Assembly (NCBI GenBank): GCA_030692055.1
Contig: JAUYCY010000050.1
Span: 1-33,693, forward strand
Origin: Candidatus Omnitrophota bacterium
Lineage (GTDB): Bacteria > Omnitrophota > Koll11 > Duberdicusellales > 4484-171
DNA: 33,693 nucleotides
Direction: 5' to 3'
This document shows, in pieces, positions 29,632-33,693 of this stretch. The notes beneath the pieces were generated by a model. It ran no database searches. It saw only the letters and a program-made list of their open reading frames with translations, and was not told where the DNA came from. Positions within the stretch are counted from its first letter, which is position 1. The number at the start of each line of letters is the position of its first letter. The position numbers were made by a program, and so were the translations under genes.

Positions 29632-30880
29632 TTTTATTTCACTTATAGCTTTATTTTTCTTTATTGTCACCGCCCTCATTATAACTTCCATAGGAAAGCT
29701 TAAATTTATATTTTTTTTATCCGCTTTTTTTATTTTTATACTTTTATTCTTAGTATTTAAAAAACTGCGTTTAAATATAGCGCATAGTTTATATAACGAG
29801 TTAGAAAAACTGGAAGAAAAAAACAATCTCTTGATAGAAAGCATCTCGGAAAAAAAGAAAATTTTAGATACACTTCCTGCCAGATCCAAAAAAATATCTT
29901 CTCTTTTTAATGTATCTTGTGATTTTCTTGAATTAATCGAGCCGGACGAAATTTTTGATTTCATCATTAATACGTCAACTAAACTGTTCCCCCAAGCAGA
30001 TAGCGTACTGCTCTTTCTTCTAGAGGACGGTTGTCTTAACCTTACTCGTTCAGTAAAACAAAGAGATACTGTAATTAAGGAAAAGCGAGGCGATATTATA
30101 GAGAAATGGGTTTTGAAACATAACCAATCTCTTGTCGTCGAAGATATTACAAAAGATTTTAGATTTGACTATAACAAAGTGCTGGCATTTAAAGAACGTA
30201 AAATTCGTTCTTTTATCGCTAGCCCTCTAGCTGTTGGAGACGTGATGCTGGGCACAATGAGAGTGGAAAGCAACAATGCTTCGCATTTTCTTATGGATGA
30301 TTCAAGGCTACTACGCAGCATATGTGATTTAGGCGCGGTAGTAATAGAAAGAGCGGACCTTATCAGGAAAGCCGAAGAACTAGCCATAAAAGACCCATTG
30401 ACCTCCCTGTTTTTGAGAAACTATTTTCTTGGGCGATTAAAAGAGGAAATAAGGCGCGCTTCATCTAAGCATACAGGTATAGGGCTAATTATGTTAGATA
30501 TTGATGATTTTAAAAAGATAAATGATATCCATGGGCATGGCGTAGGCGATTCTGTATTAAAGAAATTAGCACAAATACTTTCAGATTTAGTGGGCAACTC
30601 AGGAGACATTATTTGCCGTTTTGGCGGAGAGGAATTTATGATTCTTCTTGTTGAGTGTAGCCCCGACCGTCTTATTTCAACGGCAGAAAAAATTCGTAAA
30701 ACTATTTGCGAAACTATAGTTAGTTTCCGCAGGAAAGAAGTGCATTTCACTGTTTCAGCGGGGGCTGTGCTATATCCGAATGAGCGCCCCGATGTTTTAG
30801 AGTTTATCGATAGCGCTGACAAGCTTCTCTATAAAGCGAAAAAGGAAGGGAAAAATAAGGTATGTTATACTGGGTGTTAA
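29624..30880 (+). CDS. Membrane diguanylate cyclase with GAF domain
   Basis: 418 residues from a TTG start that overlaps the ABC stop. No ATG exists near, and the first transmembrane helix (FISLIALFFFIVTALIITSI) begins at once. A second helix (FIFFLSAFFIFILLFLVF) and a coiled coil (about 58-85) follow, then a GAF domain (about 90-245; IEPDEIFDFIINTSTKLFP, SFIASPLAVGDVMLGTM) and a GGDEF domain with GGEEF at 334-338. It would make c-di-GMP from two GTP. The inhibitory RxxD site is not conserved (NSGD), so product feedback may be absent. Confidence 0.92.
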   Translation: MYNFISLIALFFFIVTALIITSIGKLKFIFFLSAFFIFILLFLVFKKLRLNIAHSLYNELEKLEEKNNLLIESISEKKKILDTLPARSKKISSLFNVSCDFLELIEPDEIFDFIINTSTKLFPQADSVLLFLLEDGCLNLTRSVKQRDTVIKEKRGDIIEKWVLKHNQSLVVEDITKDFRFDYNKVLAFKERKIRSFIASPLAVGDVMLGTMRVESNNASHFLMDDSRLLRSICDLGAVVIERADLIRKAEELAIKDPLTSLFLRNYFLGRLKEEIRRASSKHTGIGLIMLDIDDFKKINDIHGHGVGDSVLKKLAQILSDLVGNSGDIICRFGGEEFMILLVECSPDRLISTAEKIRKTICETIVSFRRKEVHFTVSAGAVLYPNERPDVLEFIDSADKLLYKAKKEGKNKVCYTGC

Positions 30881-31827
30881 TTATTTTTATTTTTTTATTT
30901 TTAGCGATAGAAATCTATCTATTGAATAAATTTCGTAAGCAAATATTATTGAATAAGGAAAAGGTGATAGAAAGGAATAATATCCTTAATAAAGAATTGG
31001 AACCATTAAAGAAAAATATGGATGATCTAGAGCAAGAAATGGCGGAGCATTTTTTCTTTTACGACATTGCAAGGAAAATTGCTCCTTTTTTAGATAAAAA
31101 AGATTTATTTAGGGTATTCTGCGAGGAGATGAAATATCTAGGCACCGTAGAGGACGTGAAGTTTTCAAAACCTTTCAGGGAAGAAGGTTATGCGGTATGC
31201 AAAGTGGGAGAAGGGGCTTCCGACTGCGTTTATATAAAGACAAAATCGAAAAAAATAACACAACATCTCAAGCTACTTACAAAGCTGCTCGGCCTATGCG
31301 TCGAAAGAATAGCGCTATACGAAAAGTTTCAGCAGCTATCCATATACGATCCCTTGACGGGAAGTTATAACCGCAGGTATTTTATGGCTAGATTTTTTGA
31401 GGAATTCGAGCGCGCTCAGAAATTTTCTCTTAACATGTCGTTTCTAATGATTGATATAGATAATTTTAAAAACATAAATGATGCCTACGGGCATTTGGTA
31501 GGTGATGCCGTATTAAAGGAAATAACTCGGTTTATAAGAGAAAATATACGAGAGATAGATTTTGTGTCTAGAATCGGAGGTGAGGAGTTCTCCATTATTT
31601 TACTGGAAACCGATAGAACCGGCGCGATTATGGTAGCTGAAAGAATTTGTAGTAGAATTTCAGCGGCTACAATTAAAGCATTTGACGAAATCTTAAATAT
31701 GACTATAAGCATTGGTGTCGCAAGTTTTCCTCAGAATACTCTGCATGTTGATGTCCTCATGGAAATAGCAGATAAAGCTCTATATAAAGCTAAACTTTCC
31801 GGAAAAAACAGAGTGTGTTGGTTTTAA
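30862..31827 (+). CDS. Membrane diguanylate cyclase, second of a pair
   Basis: 321 residues. One N-terminal transmembrane helix (VLIIFIFLFLAIEIYLL), a coiled coil (about 25-65), a small degenerate sensor region (about 66-150, GAF-like by position) and a GGDEF domain with GGEEF at 239-243. The inhibitory site RxxD (R230-EI-D233) is present five residues before it, unlike in the partner. It starts 19 nt inside the upstream cyclase, so the two are co-translated and probably arose by duplication with different sensor parts. It makes c-di-GMP at the inner membrane. Confidence 0.92.
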   Translation: MLYWVLIIFIFLFLAIEIYLLNKFRKQILLNKEKVIERNNILNKELEPLKKNMDDLEQEMAEHFFFYDIARKIAPFLDKKDLFRVFCEEMKYLGTVEDVKFSKPFREEGYAVCKVGEGASDCVYIKTKSKKITQHLKLLTKLLGLCVERIALYEKFQQLSIYDPLTGSYNRRYFMARFFEEFERAQKFSLNMSFLMIDIDNFKNINDAYGHLVGDAVLKEITRFIRENIREIDFVSRIGGEEFSIILLETDRTGAIMVAERICSRISAATIKAFDEILNMTISIGVASFPQNTLHVDVLMEIADKALYKAKLSGKNRVCWF

Positions 31828-31889
31828 TGTTTGAAGGAAACCCATATGCTTATGCGTAAAACAACTCTTTCAAAAATCTATTAACGCAA

Positions 31890-33458
31890 ATGAAGGCTAT
31901 TAATTTTTTTCTTGAAAGAAGATATCGCGTTTTAGTTTTAATATTTTTTGCATTATTCTTTTGCCTCGGCACAAGCATATATAAAGATTATGGTATTTCT
32001 TGGGATGAATATAGGCAGCGGCAAACCGGCCTAACGACAGTACGATATGTTTTCCAAAATAATCCAGCATTGTTGACATATTCCGATAGATATTACGGCG
32101 CTGCCTTCGAGGTGTTATTAATTGCCATTGAAGTTTTTTTGAAATTGTCAGACATACGAACAGTATACCTCATGCGGCATCTTGTGAATTTTCTCGCATT
32201 CTATATAAGCGTATTCTTTTTCTATAAGTTATGTAAAAATAGATTCAATAGCTACAAGATTGGTTTATTAGGTGCTTTATTTTTGATTTTGAGCCCTCGA
32301 ATTTTTGCCGATTCTTTTTATAATTCAAAAGATTTAGTTTTCTTATCTGTATTTATAATAAGCATTTATACTTTAATTTTGTATCTAAATAAAAAAACTT
32401 TACTCACAGCAATTGCGCATGCAATAGTTTGTGCTTTTCTTGTTGATACACGTATTATGGGCGTTATTGTTCCTTTTTTTACCATCTTTTTTATATTTAC
32501 TGATTATTTATTGGCAAAAACGCATAAGATAGACAAAAAAAACATTTTGAACTTTGTTGTATATCTTTTTATATTATGTATTTTTACTATAATGTTCTGG
32601 CCTACTCTCTGGAATAGGCCATTACACCAGTTCGTTAGGGCCTGCATGCTTATGAGCCGTTATCCTTGGAAAGGAGGAGTTTTTTATTTTGGCCATGACA
32701 TAAAGGCAGCGTATCTACCGTGGCATTATATACCGGTATGGATAGCGATTACTACCCCTATTGTTTATATTATTTTTTTCTTTTTTGGTTTGTATACTTC
32801 TTTGAAGCGATTATTGATAAACCCAATACAATTTTATTTTCAGAGAAGAAATGATGTGATTTTTATGGCATGGTTTTTTTTACCTTTAATAAGTGTAATT
32901 TCCTTTAGGTCAGTGGTGTACGATGGATGGCGGCATTTATATTTTATATACCCTGCATTTCTTCTAATTTCTTTAGTGGGTTTATTATCTTTTTTGAAAA
33001 CTATTAAAAATAAATTTAAAGGTGCGGTGTATAAGTTTACCAACTGGACAATCATTCTTATCGTTGCCGCCAGCATTATAAATGTGGCTAGATTTATGAT
33101 ACGATTTCATCCTTATCAGAACGTTTATTTTAATATGTTAGTGGGCACAATGAGAAATGCAAAGAAAACTTTTGAACTAGATTATTGGGGATTATCATAC
33201 CGGCAAGCGCTAGAATATATCTTGAAGCATGATCAGGATAAAACGATAAAAATTTTTGTAGAGTCACCTCCCGGTTGGAAGAATGTTAGTATTCTACATA
33301 GCAAGGAGCGAAAACGATTAGTGTTGGCAAAAAAAATTGAGGATGCAAAATACTTTTTAAGCAACTATAGGTGGCACGAAGAAGAATATTCATACAAAAA
33401 CGAATTCTACTCTATAACCATTGACGGCGCAAAAATTATGGTTGTATATAAGCTTTGA
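31890..33458 (+). CDS. GT39-like membrane glycosyltransferase
   Basis: 522 residues with about ten hydrophobic segments. A first helix (VLVLIFFALFFCLGTSIY) is followed by GISWDE with D39-E40, the periplasmic acidic motif of GT-C enzymes of the PMT/ArnT group. Then come RHLVNFLAFYISVFFFYKLC and SPRIFADSFYNSKD. The C-terminal soluble part contains YHPYQNVYFN-like RFHPYQNVYFNMLVG. It would transfer a sugar from a polyprenyl-phosphate carrier to protein or glycolipid on the outer face of the inner membrane. Acceptor unknown. It stands alone after 62 nt of spacer. Confidence 0.85.
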   Translation: MKAINFFLERRYRVLVLIFFALFFCLGTSIYKDYGISWDEYRQRQTGLTTVRYVFQNNPALLTYSDRYYGAAFEVLLIAIEVFLKLSDIRTVYLMRHLVNFLAFYISVFFFYKLCKNRFNSYKIGLLGALFLILSPRIFADSFYNSKDLVFLSVFIISIYTLILYLNKKTLLTAIAHAIVCAFLVDTRIMGVIVPFFTIFFIFTDYLLAKTHKIDKKNILNFVVYLFILCIFTIMFWPTLWNRPLHQFVRACMLMSRYPWKGGVFYFGHDIKAAYLPWHYIPVWIAITTPIVYIIFFFFGLYTSLKRLLINPIQFYFQRRNDVIFMAWFFLPLISVISFRSVVYDGWRHLYFIYPAFLLISLVGLLSFLKTIKNKFKGAVYKFTNWTIILIVAASIINVARFMIRFHPYQNVYFNMLVGTMRNAKKTFELDYWGLSYRQALEYILKHDQDKTIKIFVESPPGWKNVSILHSKERKRLVLAKKIEDAKYFLSNYRWHEEEYSYKNEFYSITIDGAKIMVVYKL

Positions 33459-33538
33459 TGGGCTTTGTGGCATATATAATGATATTTTGTTTGATGCGTT
33501 CGCGGCGCCGAGCACCAACCTTGAATGAAACACGCGTT

Positions 33539-33567
33539 TTAGCGCGAGTTGCGTGGTAACGTATAAT
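33539..33567 (+). promoter_or_regulatory. Putative promoter of the last gene
   Basis: A perfect TATAAT (33562-33567) with a weak TTAGCG 17 bp upstream (33539-33544). It would give a leader of about 108 nt. Confidence 0.45.
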
Positions 33568-33600
33568 AAAGTGTGTAAGTTCTCTGGCAAGTAAATAAAA

Positions 33601-33681
33601 AAGGGTGTATCCTTTTTGTGGATAATCCAATATTAACCACATAGCCGTTACAAGCGGCTAATTAAAAGGAGGTACACCCTT
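33601..33681 (+). promoter_or_regulatory. Leader hairpin sequestering the ribosome binding site of the last gene
   Basis: AAGGGTGTATCCTTTT (33601-33616) pairs with AAAAGGA and TACACCCTT (33664-33681) over 16 bp, with a 2-nt GG bulge. The Shine-Dalgarno AAAGGAGG (33665-33672) lies in the stem and the ATG follows directly. An inner TAGCCG / CGGCTA hairpin (33642-33660) lies in the loop. Confidence 0.7.
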
Positions 33682-33693
33682 ATGGAAGTGCTG
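33682..33693 (+). CDS. Start of an unidentified gene, cut by the window end
   Basis: ATGGAAGTGCTG follows a strong AAAGGAGG at 9 nt spacing. Only four codons (MEVL) are inside the window, so the product cannot be named. Confidence 0.55.

Noticed and set aside
1..33693. tRNA or rRNA genes
   Set aside because: No T-loop GTTCRANNC context with paired acceptor ends and no rRNA-like stretch was noticed by eye on either strand; a covariance-model scan would settle this.

Overview
The window looks like a chromosomal segment of an uncultivated Gram-negative-type bacterium. My best guess is Candidatus Omnitrophota (former OP3). That placement is inference from gene content and style: a compact AT-leaning genome, miaB/miaA/hflX followed by a CIRCE-controlled hrcA-grpE-dnaK-dnaJ block, an FmdB zinc ribbon and a DUF1015 protein, and intergenic spaces packed with imperfect palindromes. 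No rRNA or tRNA gene was found to confirm it. All genes I accept lie on the + strand.

Region 1 (1-11.9 kb) is an accessory island. Two GC-rich, non-coding repeats in inverted orientation (about 500-1074 and 11024-11865) bracket roughly 10 kb. The cargo, in order, is an excisionase-like winged-helix protein with its own promoter; a protein joining a ParB-type nuclease fold to a C-terminal HEPN-like Rx4H motif; a radical SAM protein overlapping it by an ATGA junction; a type III restriction-modification pair whose Res subunit carries a C-terminal LexA/UmuD-like S24 domain; and a DarT/DarG-type DNA ADP-ribosylation toxin-antitoxin pair. This is a defence island. The ParB-HEPN plus radical SAM pair is the best candidate for an undescribed system.

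Region 2 (11.9-13.8 kb) is a scrap yard of mobile and toxin-antitoxin-like pieces: a small protein overlapping a nucleotidyltransferase, a 26-residue fragment of a serine recombinase, a small unknown protein, and a GIY-YIG nuclease gene between two related bulged palindromes, with a truncated copy of its own 5' end upstream.

Region 3 (13.8-19.5 kb) is housekeeping: miaB (apparently without TRAM domain), a secreted alpha/alpha-type protein, a TPR-SPOR envelope protein, a GxxExxY protein between short repeats, miaA and hflX. MiaB and MiaA both act on adenosine 37 of tRNA.

Region 4 (19.6-25.6 kb) is proteostasis: an HspR-like MerR regulator, a ribosome hibernation factor, then hrcA-grpE-dnaK-dnaJ behind a sigma70-like promoter and a CIRCE operator. 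Region 5 (25.8-33.7 kb) holds FmdB, DUF1015, accD with its ribosome binding site buried in an inverted repeat, a MalK/UgpC-type ABC ATPase, two overlapping diguanylate cyclases, a GT39-like membrane glycosyltransferase, and the first codons of another gene whose ribosome binding site is also inside a long hairpin.

Two themes recur. Perfect or near-perfect inverted repeats sit at or near start codons or inside conserved genes (GIY-YIG, miaB, miaA, accD, the last gene). Short dispersed repeats are read through as protein in miaB, grpE and dnaK.
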